Positions 1-12,860 of a DNA stretch of 64,000 bases are shown here, one piece after another (within the stretch, counting starts at the first letter, position 1; every line of letters begins with the position of its first letter). The position numbers and the translations under genes are program-made. Source of the DNA: Henckelia pumila (lineage: Eukaryota > Streptophyta > Magnoliopsida > Lamiales > Gesneriaceae); contig NC_133122.1 in the NCBI RefSeq assembly GCF_033568475.1, positions 149,372,861 to 149,436,860 of the forward strand. The letters run 5' to 3'. The notes under the pieces were generated by a model that worked only from the letters and a program-made list of their open reading frames with translations, did not search any database and was not told the DNA's origin.

Positions 1-776
1 GAGTTAAATTTAATGAAAGAGAAGTTGGACTTCTTAACTAAAAGGGAGTGAAATTTCCTAAAATGACATAGGGATGAGCATTTTTGGAAATCACTGAATT
101 CGGATTCAGAAAAATTATCTTGACTTTAAAAGATGCAGAAATGGTTTCTGTGCACATTGGTAAAATCAGTTTATCAATCGAAGTCACGATAAATTTTATA
201 TTAATTTCTATAATAACAGGCTTGGCTTGTTGGGCTTAAGTTATGGATTGTGGGCCCTAAGGAGTTAGAGTCCTAATACAATTATAACTTAATCTAGTCT
301 AGAAATTATCTATAAATACATGTGTAGTGTTCGAAAATCAGGGTTTTTTAAGTCTTGCAATTTTCGAATTACACATATATTTTCAAGAGGAATTTTCGAA
401 AATCCTCTGCTCCCTTTTGAGATAATTTAGTTTGTAATTTTTGTGAAAAATTACATTCTGAATTGACAGATCAAATCTGTTTATTCTCTTCGATAAACAT
501 CTGATTGATTTCTAGTACAATCAATCAGAGGGTTTTAGTTTTCTATTCGTGGACTTAATTCCGGAGGTTGATCGTGATAGTCATCGGTTCCTGGGATTTA
601 CAAAAAGAGCAGATTAAATTCTGTTGGAGTCCATAATCAAGCCTTTGCTTGAATAGGTAAAAATATTTAATTGTGTATTTATATTTTTAATTGCAAGATT
701 TTAATCGTTAGGATTTGATACCCACGATATGGAATCGTTCCATATCGAAAAATAAAATTTTTAAACTTCCGCTGCT
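1..776 (+). mobile_element. Remnant of a copia/LARD-type LTR retrotransposon
   Basis: No coding frame is visible. A TATA-like CTATAAATAC lies near 307-316, followed by a leader-like T-rich segment. The stretch ends with a terminus of the type seen at the 3' end of many plant copia or LARD LTRs (AAACTTCCGCTGCT, about 763-776). It stops exactly where similarity to the chromovirus integrase begins (about 777), so this looks like the right end of an element inserted into, or recombined with, that chromovirus. The left end is outside the window. The family assignment is inferred from memory of similar plant LTRs. Confidence 0.4.
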
Positions 777-2107
777 GGTTTATTGTGCTTATCTAATCGA
801 GTGGTTGTACCTAATGTTGCGGAGCTCAAGAACGATATTCTATCTCAAGCTCACATAAGTCGATTATCAGTTCATCCTGAAAGCATGAAAATGTTTAAAT
901 ACTTGCGAACTAGATTCTGGTGGAAAGGGATGAAGCGGAGTGTGTATCAATTTGTTTCAAGATGTTTGGTTTGTCAACAGGTCAAGGCTGAACACCGACG
1001 ACCAGGTGGATTATTGCAGAATCTTGAGATTCCCGAATGGAAGTGGGAGCACGTAACTATGGATTTTGTTACCCACTTACCTATGACTTCACGTCAGTGT
1101 GATGCTATTTGGGTCGTTGTTGACCGTTTGACGAAATCAGCACACTTTATTCCTTATAACCGAGAGTATTCTTATGATCGCATGGCACGTTTATACATCC
1201 AGGAGATAGTGCGATTGCATGAGATTCCAGTGAGCATAGTCAGTGATAGAGACCCGCGATTTACCTCACGTTTTTGGGGTAGTTTTCAGGAGGCGTTGGG
1301 TATCACTCTGAGTTTGAGCACTGCATATCATCCGGAGACTGACGGACAGTCAGAGCGGACGATTCGTACATTGGAGGATATGCTACGTTCTTCTGTCATG
1401 GACTTTGGCTTATCTTGGCAGGATCAGTTACCTTTGATCGAATTTGCCTACAATAACAGTTATCATCGTAGTATTGATATGACACTTTTCGAGGCATTGT
1501 ACGGTCGACAGTGTCGTACTCCGTTATTCTGGGATAAAGTCGGGGAATGACAAGTCAAGGGTCCTGAATTGGTGCAGCAAATTGTAGACAAGATAGATTT
1601 GATCAAGCATAGAATCAAAGTTGCTCAAGATAGACAAGCCAGTTATGCTAATATTCGTCGCAGGCCACTTCAGTTTGAGCCTGGTGAATATGTGTTTCTA
1701 CGAGTATCACTTTCAGGAAGGTGATGAGATTCGGCATGAAAGGCAAGTTGTCTCCTCGTTTTATTGGACCTTTCCAGATACTGGAGAAGATCGGAGATGT
1801 TGCATATCGTTTGGCTTTACCGCCAAATATTTTCAGTATACATAATGTTTTTCATGTGTCGTTACTTCGACAGTATATAGCTGATGAATCTCATGTGATT
1901 CAGTCTACTGATATTCAGCTAGAGCCAGATCTGTCTTTTGTTGAACGACCAATCCGTATCTTAGACAGAAAGGAGAAAGTTCTTCGGAACAAGACTATAC
2001 CACTTGTGATGGTACAGTGGCAGCGCCGAGGCGTTGAAGAAGCAACTTGGGAAACTGAGAGTCGTATGCAAGCAGAATATCCTGAGTTGTTTGCTTTGTA
2101 TTTTTGA
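777..2107 (+). pseudogene. Chromovirus pol fragment: integrase and chromodomain (broken)
   Basis: This is the 3' part of a Ty3/gypsy polyprotein, which inserts cDNA into the host genome. Visible are the HHCC zinc region (CLVC near 964-975), the catalytic core with MDFV, SDRDPRF and TDGQSERTI blocks supplying the DDE triad, the GPF linker and a C-terminal chromodomain-like segment ending in YPELF. Breaks are a TGA at 1548-1550 and a frameshift near 1710, after which the frame is open to 2107. Gag, protease, RT and RNase H are absent because the left side is cut at about 777. It belongs to the same family as the minus-strand element at 49856-59424. Confidence 0.85.
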
Positions 2108-2211
2108 TTACCATGTAGTTGTAATTACAGTTGTTGTAATAAAACGTGGTTTGATATTTCATATTGTTATCTTGATTTGTCTTTAGATGTTATTTCGCGG
2201 ACGAAATATCT

Positions 2212-2225
2212 AAATGTGGGGAGAA
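2212..2225 (+). other. Polypurine tract of the left chromovirus
   Basis: A purine-rich run with GTGGGGAGAA lies directly before the TG that opens the LTR. This is the expected plus-strand priming site. The minus-strand sister element has a degraded equivalent next to its 3' LTR. Confidence 0.7.
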
Positions 2226-3730
2226 TGTAGTAACCCAGAACTCATTTTAAGATAATAATATGTTAAACATGATTAAGGGTTAGTAATTAACCAATTTCGG
2301 GATTTAATCGGACTTCAGAAGCAAGAAATGAAATTTCATTGTCTGAGCCAGTTCGGACGATCCGAAGAGGACTTCGGACGGCCCGAACTTGACCACCAGG
2401 GGCTCCGAAGGTGAGCTTGTTGACTTCGGAGTTAAGGCTGGTTCGGACGATCCGAACTCAAGTTCGGACGGCCCGAACTTGTTTGTGCCAAGTAGGCATC
2501 CAAGTAGGCAGGATTACTCAACAATGAATTTTGACAAGTGTCGGACTTAGAGCACTTTGGACGACCCGAAGTAGAGATCGGATGATCCGAACTCGACCTG
2601 TCTCGCATGCAGACAGTGAGTTGGATCGGACGATCCGAACTCAGGTTCGGAGGGCCCGAACTCGTCCGAAACTTTTCCTATAAATAGGGCTCATTCTATT
2701 TCATTTTGAAATACGAATTCTCGAGTTTTCTTCTTTAGTTATATAGTGTGAGTTATAAACTTGAGGGCCCTATCGGTTATAATAGAGGTTCTGAAATAAC
2801 CAAGGAGTGGTTATAGTCATCCGGGACTAGCGACTCCAAAGGGCTATCTACGGACGAAGGTATGGTCCGGGAATCTATTTAAATTTTGGGAGTACTTATT
2901 AGCTTAGTTAAGGCTTATAGAATTTATGTAGTGATACAATGAACTTTTGAATATAGGCTTGGAACCTAGGATCCTACTATACTTGAACTAGCCTAGAGGT
3001 ACGTACACATTGACTGAGATTGCCAGCGAGTATACATGTTTATATGTTGCATTTATTTGGCATTATTATATGGCATGATATATGATTTACCGCTTTCTAT
3101 ATTCATATGTCATGTGCATATACACGTTGAGCCTATACCTTGATATACCTGATTATAGAGCCGCTCAGCTCTATACTCGATAGTTTGTCACTGAGAGTAC
3201 CGCGATGGCGGGGACATTTATGTCTGACTACTCTGGTATACTTGACGAGTGTGGTTGCACCCAGAGGTTGATCCGTGCGGTGGCAGCACTCATGTGGCGC
3301 CGGTACTAAGCATGATTTTTCAGATGACCCTTTACCAGTCATCATGTTGCATGCATCATATTTATACGTGTACTCATGTTTATGTACTGGGCGTTAGCGC
3401 TCACGTCCTAGTTGTTATCTTGGACACCCTATTCCATGGGGCAGGTCGCAGGATGGACGGAGCTGGGGGTTCAAGGCAGGATTAGGGAGCAGGCATTGAG
3501 GAGTTAATTATACAACAAGATTCGATATAGCTGTATAATGTTTACTTTTAAGTATTTCGATATGGTTGTATCACTACTGATGAATAAGCTTGACACTGTT
3601 ATACTAAGCTGATATGTAATTTATGGTTATGTTTCCGCACGTTTTACTATGTTAAGTTATTTTGCTGTATTAAGTTTAATGCATGCTATTAGTTGCCAGT
3701 TAGTAGGTGATACCATGCAGGGTCACTACA
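2226..3730 (+). mobile_element. 3' LTR of the left chromovirus
   Basis: The LTR begins TGTAGTAACCC and ends GTCACTACA, about 1505 bp. It matches both LTRs of the minus-strand element at 49856-59424 in reverse complement. It holds an array of TTCGGA-type palindromes (2350-2665) followed by a TATA box (TATAAATAG, 2679-2687), so transcription probably starts near 2715. No target duplication can be checked because the other end of the element is missing. Confidence 0.85.
2350..2665 (+). promoter_or_regulatory. Palindrome array upstream of the LTR TATA box
   Basis: About eight copies of an imperfect palindrome close to TTCGGACGATCCGAA or TTCGGACGGCCCGAA occur near 2351, 2369, 2440, 2461, 2552, 2577, 2624 and 2645. 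The array ends about 15 bp before TATAAATAG (2679-2687). Diverged versions lie at the same place in the minus-strand LTRs (51490-51790 and 59000-59300). Dyad symmetry, repetition and position suggest binding sites for a dimeric regulator; no named factor is recognised. Confidence 0.55.
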
Positions 3731-4628
3731 CAAAACATATATAAAACAATATCACTTCAGTCACTATAATGCAATTAGTAATATAAAAACTAGAGTAACA
3801 AAAAAATATGAACAGAGGATCTATCTTATTTAATATGTAGTGTTTGAGAAAGTTTCTAGGCAAGATTTTTAAAAGCGTGAAATGCGTCGAAGCGTGGAGG
3901 TCGGGTTTAAGCTCGTTAAGCTTAAGCGAGCTTAAAACGAGCTTAATCATGAAAAACCGTTTTCAATTTTTACTATAATTAATTATTTTTAAGACAAACA
4001 TAAATAAAATGATAGATTACCAAAATATAAGATTTAATAGATATTTCAAGTTCCAAACTATAAATATACATATTTATATAATTGTTTTCATTTTTTTTTA
4101 AAAAATGAAAGCTTTCATTCTAAAAAACGGTCACTTAATCGAATTTTTTAAAACACTGCTAACAAAATTTTGAAATATTTATTAACGAAAAATCGAAAAA
4201 TACTTTCTAAAACAATCTCAACCACTACCTTAATAGTCTGATACATGCAGTGCGTTCTTACAAAATTGAAAAATTTATCATAGATTTTACATATATATAT
4301 ATTTTTTATTATGAATGATATCTAAAAATTTAATAATAAATAAAAATTAACAAATATTTTCATAAATTTATTATTGTCAGGCCTCTGGGCCTTGTATTAT
4401 ATTGTACCCAAAAGATTTGGATTGATGAAAAATTTTATAGAAACTGAGCTTTAATTGGTTATGTATGGGTCGGGTAAGCCCATGTTATTTAGGCCGTTTC
4501 CATAGTAGGTTTCCACTGGCTTACAGATTTCTCCACCACCTACCGGCACCGGACTCTTCGCCGCCATCAGATTCACTTGTTGTCTGTAGGAAACAGATAA
4601 AAATGAGATAGCGTAGTTGATTGTGGCA
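3731..4628. other. AT-rich spacer and likely promoter/5' leader of the PIG-Q gene
   Basis: The first 650 bp are AT-rich with no recognisable gene. The last 120 bp before the ATG at 4629 are C/T-rich (CTCCACCACC near 4530), as expected for a plant 5' leader. No convincing TATA box was picked out. Confidence 0.4.
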
Positions 4629-7600
4629 ATGACGACAAGAAGAAAGTGCAGGCTCTGGTGGCCGGCGAATCTTTCCTCCCATGCGCCACTTAATTTCAGT
4701 TACCTTTTCGGTTGGTTCGTTTCCTCTTCAGAATCTTCTGTCGATATTGTCGTTGCTTTTGCCTGCGACGAGCCAGCACTTTCTTCCTCTATTGCTCCCC
4801 GATCAGATGTTAGGGTATGTACTACGATTTTTATTTTTATTTTTTAAATTTTTTTGCAATGTAGCTATTGGTTAGCTACTTCTGCGTTGATCGGCTTAAT
4901 CTCGATTCATACGAGGAGATCGCGGAACAAATTCGGCTTAACTCACCTTCTCACGTGTGAATTTGAATTGGATAGCGCTACCATAATTGCTTCTTCCTGT
5001 TCGTTACAATTTAGGCAATATTCATGAAATTATGATATGCTTATGTTGAGTTTAATTAGTGGCTTTGATTAAAAATGGCTAAACCCGCATTATGTGGAAG
5101 CCTGTAAAAGCGTAAGTTATGCGTGGCAAGCTATTGTTTTGATTTTAGAGAGAAAGTATACTTCATGACCCAAAATCTGTGTAGGTGTTCAGAAATTAAC
5201 TCTGTCCCAATAGATGGATCACTTTTGGATAAAAGAAAATAAATAGATCAGTATGAAGTTAAGATGCTCACTATGGTTTAGGCCTTTTGCTTTGGTTGCG
5301 ATCAAATGTTTTGTCAATATGATATAAGTGGTAGTACTATGTCGAGTCACTCGAAACTTAATTTAGCCATGTTCTCTGAATTAGTTTTTGCTCTGGATTT
5401 TTAGAATGGTCGGAGCTTGTTTATTAGTTTCTACTTTGACACTAGCGGTTCTGAGCCTCATTGCAATTTCTTAGTCAGTTCCATGCTTATACTTTCCCTT
5501 GCTTGTTCTTTGTTATAATAAATCAGTCATTTCAAGCTCCGAGATGTCCTGTAGTCACTTTTCTTTTGAAAGTACCCTGCAGCATTACAGACTCGACAAA
5601 CATTTACACTAATGATTACACTTACTGTATAGTCCAGACATGGGGTGTTAGTGTTATTGAATTGGGTTCTTCTAATTGAAATTACTCAATATTCATTATT
5701 CACCTGTGCTCTGTGTTACAATGTTTTACTTACATAGTAACTGTTATCTTTCGATTAGGAATTCCTTCGGGTGGCAAATGAGAATATGCTTGCGTCTCTT
5801 CAAAACAAATGCGAATTTTCTCTGCTAGGGTCTTATGTCGCAGATTGTAGTGTCAATGGACAGTCGGCTGTGTATGGAAATGACGAAAAGACATGCAGGA
5901 ATTTGGCTACCAATGGACAATGTCTGTCACGAAGTCCAAATGCATGTGGTAATAATTTTGGGAGTTTAAGATGTGGATGCCACAAACTTGATGGGTTATC
6001 AGAACAATTGGGACCTACGGGTCTAGGAATTATGTGGATCAAGCTTCTCTGTGGTCTGACAGAAACTGTTGGACAAAGAACTAGAGTCATACCTAAATTT
6101 GATCACTTACATTGGAATGGAGAAACAGTGTTCCAGTTGGATATCCACGTATGTAAGTCATTTTCACCTGTAAAGCATACTTCTTTTTTTTTTGGTTTAA
6201 CTCCCCTTTTATGGTTTAACTTGGCTTTTTGATTAATGTAGGTCATAGTTTATGAAATTCCCACTTTTAATGGTCACCATTATTGCCTGGGCCTCCAGGG
6301 TTCATTCAATTCGTGCACAACTCCATGCAAGAAACCAAAATGGTTTGACAACCTTCACGAAAAAGATTCACATCTTAACTTGGTAAATATGCTTAAAAAT
6401 TATGTCATTTCAGGACAGTAGATTTCTGACTGAATTGCATAACAGGACACTGTCATTCTGGCGATGAATACTGCTAATGCTGCTCAAATGTTCCTTCGTA
6501 GATGTCTTAATGCTGAGTCCGGTATTCGATTCCGAATTATTCACATGTAAACTCTCGAGACCATGCTTATATCCCTCCCCTAGAGCTAAAAGATTATGCT
6601 TGACGATGTAACAGCTTCTCATTGACTTCACAGGATCAAAATGTTCATCTGGAAAGCATTCTCAGTATCTGTTGCTTCCCTTGCAACAGTCATATATATA
6701 TTTCTTCAATACGCGCATGTTCTGTTCTGTTGCACGTCTCAGTCATTCATGTATAGCATACTGGGAAAAGTATTTTGCAATACTTGGCAAAGCATCATAG
6801 TGCGCAGCTGTCAGTTATTGTATTGGCCTTTTTTTCTACAGAATCATGGTAAAAGGTGATGACCTGATGATATGGCTTCTTGATTATGTTTTAACTTTCA
6901 TTCGACTTTATTGACACAGGGAACCATTTAAAGCATCATTATCAGGCTTATATTGGAATGCATGCTTTTATCATATTTATTCCATATGCACAATCGGTTC
7001 TTTAGTAGGACACTTGTCCACGCACACAAAAGTGAAGCCGTAAATATGCTGTGGTACGAGGGAAGAAATGAATGCCAAACATAAAGCTAAAGCATACCTG
7101 GAAAAAATAAGAAAATTTCGCCTATAAAGTTACATGAACTTTTAGCACAAAAACAAGTCCTTTACTATTTAGAGAGAGAACGTAAACTTGAAATACATTG
7201 GAAACAGATATAATTCAACTGAGTTGCACTTATTGGACCTTATCATTTGTCTATGCTTGAGAAATTTTTGTGTGAAGTGAGGATTTCTTGCATGGCAGCT
7301 TGGGAAATCTTTTTCCTTTGATTCATTTAACGATCTATACTTGATATATCCACCAGATTTCCATTTTTCGGCAAAGAAGTCAACGTTAAAGAATATGTTA
7401 GGTTCCCTTTTATTTTTTCTATGTTACAGGTCTCAGACTTGTGTTGAGTTTGCGGAGAAAGCTGCATTCCAGATGCACTTAATGTGGTCAAATATTGTGG
7501 TTGATATATTTCTCGGGAATTTATTCGGCATTGTGCTTTGGTATTTGTCAGAACCTTGTTGTTTATGGGTTTCAAGCTGTGCTCATGACATCACAAACCA

Positions 7601-10400
7601 TTGCTTACGTACTAGCATATGGCTGATGGGCAATCCAGCAGGTTTTAAGTTGAATACTGAGCTGGCTGGAGTTCTGGGAATGATTTCTTTGAATGGGATT
7701 CAAATTTGGTCGACTCTTTGGGTGTCTATGAGTTTTCTCTTCATCCACTTTCTGAAAGGACTTGCTGTATGTGGGATTTTTTTTGGTTTAACAACAGCCG
7801 CAGCTCTAATAATTGATACGATTTCCATGGCCACAATTCATGTTTTGACGCTTCATTTATTTCTTTCACTTCTCTATTCATCTCAGATACAGACTGTGGC
7901 AGCATTATGGCGACTCTTCAGGTATATTATATCCCAATCCTAGCTTTTTATTATAACTAGGAAAGTGCACGTGCGTTGCACGTAGGTAATTAATCATTAA
8001 AACTTGAGTAAGAAATTTAGATAATATATTTAAATTAATGGTGGATTAACAAAGAAGAAGATGGAGGGTTTAAAGAGGGGTACAAGAGGAAATTCACAAT
8101 GAAAGCCGCATATTTATAGATATAAATATATAAATATAAATATAATAATATAATATAAATATAATATAATATAATATAATATAAATATAATATAATATAA
8201 TATAATATAAATATAATATAAATATAAATAATATAATAACTAATAATAGATTGGCATGATTATATAATCAATCATACTTTTGGGAAAAGGTTATCCAAGT
8301 CAGAATCCTGATTTTAAAAAGAAAATGTTATTGTATTGAGATGAATATCTGAAACTTGAGAATTTATCTTTATCCAACGTTTTGAAGAGCCTGAGCCCTG
8401 AGATGCAGAAAACCATATCTTCCCTTGAAAGTCTTGCATGATGTTTGTACTGCTTGCACTCCCCACCTCTCCCCTGTAATACTCGATTGCTGTAACCTCA
8501 TCGTCTTGGTCATGTACATGCATTTCTCAACTTTCGACTTTTCTTCGTCTCAGAATGTTTATTATTAAATGCAAACATTTAGTCCGGCTGATGGTTTACT
8601 TACATCATCAACTATAACATTAGCTGTTGTAAAAAGCAATGTAGTCATTTTGGTATCACACACGAACAAAATTTTATGGAATGCACACTTGTTTGGGTCA
8701 GGGAGGCAAATGATCCAAGTAGACCTGCATGTTAAGAAAATTGTGTAACCTTAGTAAAAACGTAAAATACATCATGTTCAAGGCTTCATGTCCGACATGG
8801 TTGATGCATGCAACATATGTATTTAAGGGAGACTGGCTAACAACTACACTGTACATATGGTTGAAAAGTTGATGCATGTTATAGAGACCCCGATTTTGTG
8901 CAAGCCCCCACTTCGTGCGCCCAAAAAATGATTCACAGATTTGACAAATGACATTTGCATACATTTAGTTGCATATTTATGCATGTATATGTATTTTGTT
9001 ATGAACGAAGCCGATGACTTCGTTCATAATTGTCAAATCAGTTGCTTGAATTAATAAAGTTATTATTTTTTAAAAGTTATACCTTGTTTGTTTGGTTACT
9101 TCGGCTGTTATTCAGTGTGTATTTACGTAACTGTTAAATCGATAACAGGGGTAGGAAGTGGAATCCTCTACGTCAAAGATTAGATAGCTACGACTATACA
9201 GTGGAGCAACATGTAGTTGGTTCTCTCCTCTTTACCCCGATTTTACTCCTATTACCAACCACATCTGCGTTCTACATATTCTTTAGCAGTTTGCACACAG
9301 CTGTCAGCTTTATCTGCTTAGTTATTGGGACGACCATATCCGTCATTCATGCGACTCCGTATTCTAAAATTTTTATTTGGTTAAAGACGAAGAAGAGATT
9401 TCCATCTGGGATATGGTTTGAAGTGGCATCATGCAAATGTATTGAGGCTGGAGCTGTCAATGACGGTAACAAATCCACTCAGATACTGCATAGCAAAGCT
9501 TGTGCTAGTGGCAAATCCACGATTTTGGTTTCATTTCTTCGGAGCAACTACTTGAATTTAGGTAAGACCACGAAGCGTGGAAAACTTCTTTTAGTTGTGA
9601 AACCATGTGGCTTCGTTGATTCTTCTATCTCATGAAAAAGGGCCCATCAAGTTTAGGCTGTGTTGTATCTTGTAAGTTTGTGTGGAATCCTTGATCCTGG
9701 CTTTATTTTTGTGGTGTTAACGAGTTCAGGAAACATTTTTGAACCTCTATATAATTCTATCCCAAAAAGGAGCTTTTCTTGAGGTACACTCCAGTAATTG
9801 GTGTATGTAGACCCTCCAGTAATTGGGGTTTGTAGCTATGTACTTGGATTCCTGGTTCTGCAGTTCTTATTTATTCCCGAGTTTCGTCACTCTGTATTGT
9901 TGAGGCCATCACTTCGTCTATAGTTATAAAGTTACACGCTCACATTTCCCTTTTTGGTTGTAATATTTTTTTCTTGGTTGTAATATTTTTTTCAGGAGAA
10001 GTGGTCTGGCCGCACTATGGACTCGTCTATGGAGCATTTTCCAAGTCTTCCATAATCTCATCAGCATATAGTCTTCTTAGTGGAACGAGGTATCCCTTCT
10101 TGCCCCTTCCCCTAACACTTGCTGTGCATCGTACAACCGTTCTCTTTCATATTTAGTAAGATAATCATCCGTGTTTTTTAAGCGAATTGTGCTCATTTAA
10201 TGTATTCTCAAATCGGCAGCACTCGACACCCTAATATGATGAGTCTTCCTTCAAAATTACCATGGATGGTAATCCCCTGGAAAGAATATTGGCGCATTTG
10301 CCATGATTCCGTCTACGCATGCAGGCCAAGTTACATGTGTCATGTAAACCATATTCATAAAATCATTTGCAACAATGACAAAAGTTATGGTCTTTTCTAA
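4629..10400 (+). CDS. GPI1: PIG-Q/GPI1, GPI N-acetylglucosaminyltransferase subunit
   Basis: This encodes a membrane subunit of the ER complex that moves GlcNAc from UDP-GlcNAc to phosphatidylinositol, the first step of GPI-anchor synthesis. Exons inferred by frame and GT-AG sites are 4629-4814, 5759-6148, 6242-6382, 6446-6546, 6634-6855, 7430-7921, 9149-9561, 9996-10089 and 10220-10400, giving 739 codons plus TAA. The start is the ATG before TTRRKCRLWWP. Family blocks include PKFDHLHWNGE (exon 2), VILAMNTANAAQ (exon 4), CQLLYWPFFLQ (exon 5), PAGFKLNTELAG (exon 6) and QHVVGSLLFTP (exon 7). Several hydrophobic spans in exons 5-7 fit a polytopic protein. No stop or frameshift is seen. The exon 4 donor (6547) was chosen because it alone joins the exon 5 frame. 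Similarity is to the plant Gpi1 family, from memory. Confidence 0.85.
7957..7985 (-). mobile_element. Helitron-like 3' terminus in PIG-Q intron 6
   Basis: On the minus strand a hairpin (stem ACGTGC/GCACGT, 3-nt loop) lies about a dozen bases before CTAG, the usual Helitron 3' end. The mark starts about 35 bp inside the intron. The other end (TC) was not found, so the element length is unknown; it may include the AT-rich repeats that follow. Confidence 0.4.
8114..8245. repeat. AT minisatellite (ATAAT/ATAAAT units) in intron 6
   Basis: About 130 bp consist almost wholly of the tandem 5-7 bp units ATAAT, ATAAAT and ATATA. It is low-complexity DNA inside the 1.2-kb sixth intron of the PIG-Q gene. 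Confidence 0.85.
9954..9994 (+). repeat. Duplicated acceptor tract before PIG-Q exon 8
   Basis: The unit TTGGTTGTAATATTTTTTTC occurs twice in a row; the second copy runs into the CAG acceptor of exon 8 (exon start 9996). The branch-point-like and pyrimidine-rich region is therefore duplicated, but only the second copy has an AG. Confidence 0.75.
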
Positions 10401-11475
10401 CTCCGCATATCCCTTGGGTCTTCTAGCAGTGCTGGACTCGTATACAAGGACACGCACACATGTTTTAGTTAGCATGATCATTCAGGAAACTGTAGCTAAG
10501 AATTTTGAGTTGTGTAATGTACCGATCTTTTCCAGGTAAGAGGCAGGAGTTGTAGTTTTACCTAATATCTTTCTTAGTGAAATCACATCTTCTTTTGTTG
10601 GTATCCCAAAATTGTCATGTAATTGAAGTGGTGTATGTTTGCTCAGGTGGCGCCTTCCGAAAATTTTGGATAATTTTGAAATATTTCATTCTGGATAATT
10701 CCAGAGAGACGTGGACAGTCGTGCATGAGATGCACACGAAACAAATTTTGTCAATCTTTAATTACAAACTATTGCAACCGAGCAGTGCTTGTGTTTTTGT
10801 TGATAATAATATCTTTTAAATTTTGTCAATATGATGTAAACTATGAAAAAAGTATATCAGAGTATCTGTGATTATTTCATTATAGTTCCTAATTTTTGTT
10901 TGGATGTTATTTTTTTCAGTAAAAATAATGATATGACTGCAATCAACATATTTATTTAATATGAATATGAATTTTTTTTTTCAGTATAATATAGTTTTGG
11001 TTGGATTATAAATTTACTAACATAAGATTTGATATTTTTATTACATGAAAAATATCGATTTTTTTTTTACCAAGAAAGATATCGAGTTACACGTGTCTTT
11101 TTGTAAAATTTAATTTGCGTATTCCTAAAAAAAAGTTTATTTAATTTACGGCACAAAATCATATAATTGAGAATCTCATGCATTACTTAAAAGCTTGTAA
11201 TTTTTTATACCTGATGTTTGCGTGGAAATTAAAATCTTATAGTATTAAATAAATTATATATATTATATTAAATCATTTAAACATTCAAAAATATGAAATA
11301 TAAATATATTTAAACTTTGTTAGAAACTGAAAAAATATATTTGTTACATATGAGAAAAAATTTCCAAAAATATGTTTTTCTAATATTTTTATTAAATAAA
11401 TTTTTTTTTGTAATTTGATTGGGACGTACCATATTTTGTTATTTTGAGGAGATTTGTATTAATTATTATGTAGAG
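10401..11475. other. 3' flank of the PIG-Q gene and AT-rich spacer
   Basis: The first few hundred bases probably include the 3' UTR; no strong poly(A) signal was chosen. From about 10820 the DNA is very AT-rich, with T and A runs and no gene-like frame. Confidence 0.4.
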
Positions 11476-12134
11476 TAAAAATTATTTTGGAACATGAACT
11501 ATTGATAAAATGTCAAATTGGTATATGAACTATTGAAAATAATTTAATTGGTATATGATCAAATTCAAAAGTCAATTTTGTCATTTACTTAAATTTTTTA
11601 AAGTTCAATAATGTTATTAAATTCAACTACATACATATTTTACATTTTAAATTATTTTATTAACTACAAATGTAAAAATAAATTTATATTTACTAATTAC
11701 TATACATAAAATTAAATTATATATCATATATATTAAAAAGTATTCAACGATGAAATTTGTATATTATAAATGAAAAGTGATACACACACATATATATATA
11801 ATTTTTTAATTTTGTTAATATAAATAATAATATTATAACATAGATAAAAAAAAACTCATTTATTATATATTTTTAATATATTATTTTGGATATATAATTT
11901 ATCAATTGTTATATATTTAAATAAATATAAATGTATGCTTATAATTATAATAAAATAATTTTGAAAAAAATGTGTATCTATTTTAATTTTACAAAAACAT
12001 TGGTCTATAAAATAATTTAGGTAAAGGTTAAAATTGTCTTTAAAACTTTATTATGTACGAATTAAATCATTTTCAATAGTTCATATATTAATTTGACATT
12101 TTATCAATAATTCATGTATCAAAATGAATTTTAA
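11476..12134. mobile_element. MITE with terminal inverted repeats of about 90 bp
   Basis: The left end (TAAAAATTATTTTGGAAC...) is the inverse of the right end (12045-12134) over about 90 bp with scattered mismatches. Both arms share the inner block ATTGATAAAATGTCAAATT. The 659-bp element is AT-rich and has no coding frame. The long TIRs fit a foldback or Mutator-like non-autonomous element; the superfamily is not certain because no clear target duplication was seen. Confidence 0.6.
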
Positions 12135-12860
12135 TCTAAGAATGTAATAGTCATCTCTATAGATTCTTATCCATTCTCGGCATTTTTTTTAAAAAATAAA
12201 TACAATATTATTATAAGTCCGAAGCCGATGGGTAAATTTGTCATGCCAACCCACACTATCGTAATCTGATCTGAGTCAAGCTTCAGACTTTCGCAAATTT
12301 AATATTTCCTTTCGATTCTTTATCTTTATACAATTTTCCACGTTTTCCTCAATTTTTTTTTGGGAAATCGTTTACCCGAATTTCACCAACACTTCCAAGA
12401 TTATTATGTATGTCTGCTTTTCTTTAGTCGGAAGAAAGATAAGGCTCTGGAAAATTTATTGTCCGGTGGGATTATAATGATTTTGTGGGGTTGCTTTTGG
12501 AGTTTGATCTAGTGGGCACTGTCAAGATTGAATCTTGAGGTTAAATTTCTGGTATCTTGCACTTTTGTTTTCTGGGTTTTACCCTGCGTTGTTTCGAGGA
12601 TCATCGAAGGAGACGGATATCTAATCTTCTTTTCACGATTTTGTGAGTTCAGAGCTAATTCTTGCTCACGCGAGGGAGTTTAGATTCTCTTGCTTCAGCT
12701 TATCGATTCCAGCCTTTTGATTGCTCGTCCTCTCCATTATAAATTTAATAAATCATTAGCTGGAATATTATCTATCTTGATCTTTATTCTTTGGTCAAGT
12801 ATTTTATTTCCGGTTGCTGTTAAGGAAGAAAGATTTAAGTTTTTAACTGTAGGTAGGGAC
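12135..12860 (+). promoter_or_regulatory. Upstream and 5' UTR region of the SDP1-type lipase
   Basis: This non-coding stretch precedes the ATG at 12861 and is T/C-rich from about 12290, as in plant leaders. A possible 3' splice site (TTTTAACTGTAG, ending near 12852) suggests a 5'-UTR intron. The frame is open upstream from 12690, but the family start [13 protein letters not shown] lies at 12861, so the upstream codons are taken as leader. Confidence 0.4.
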
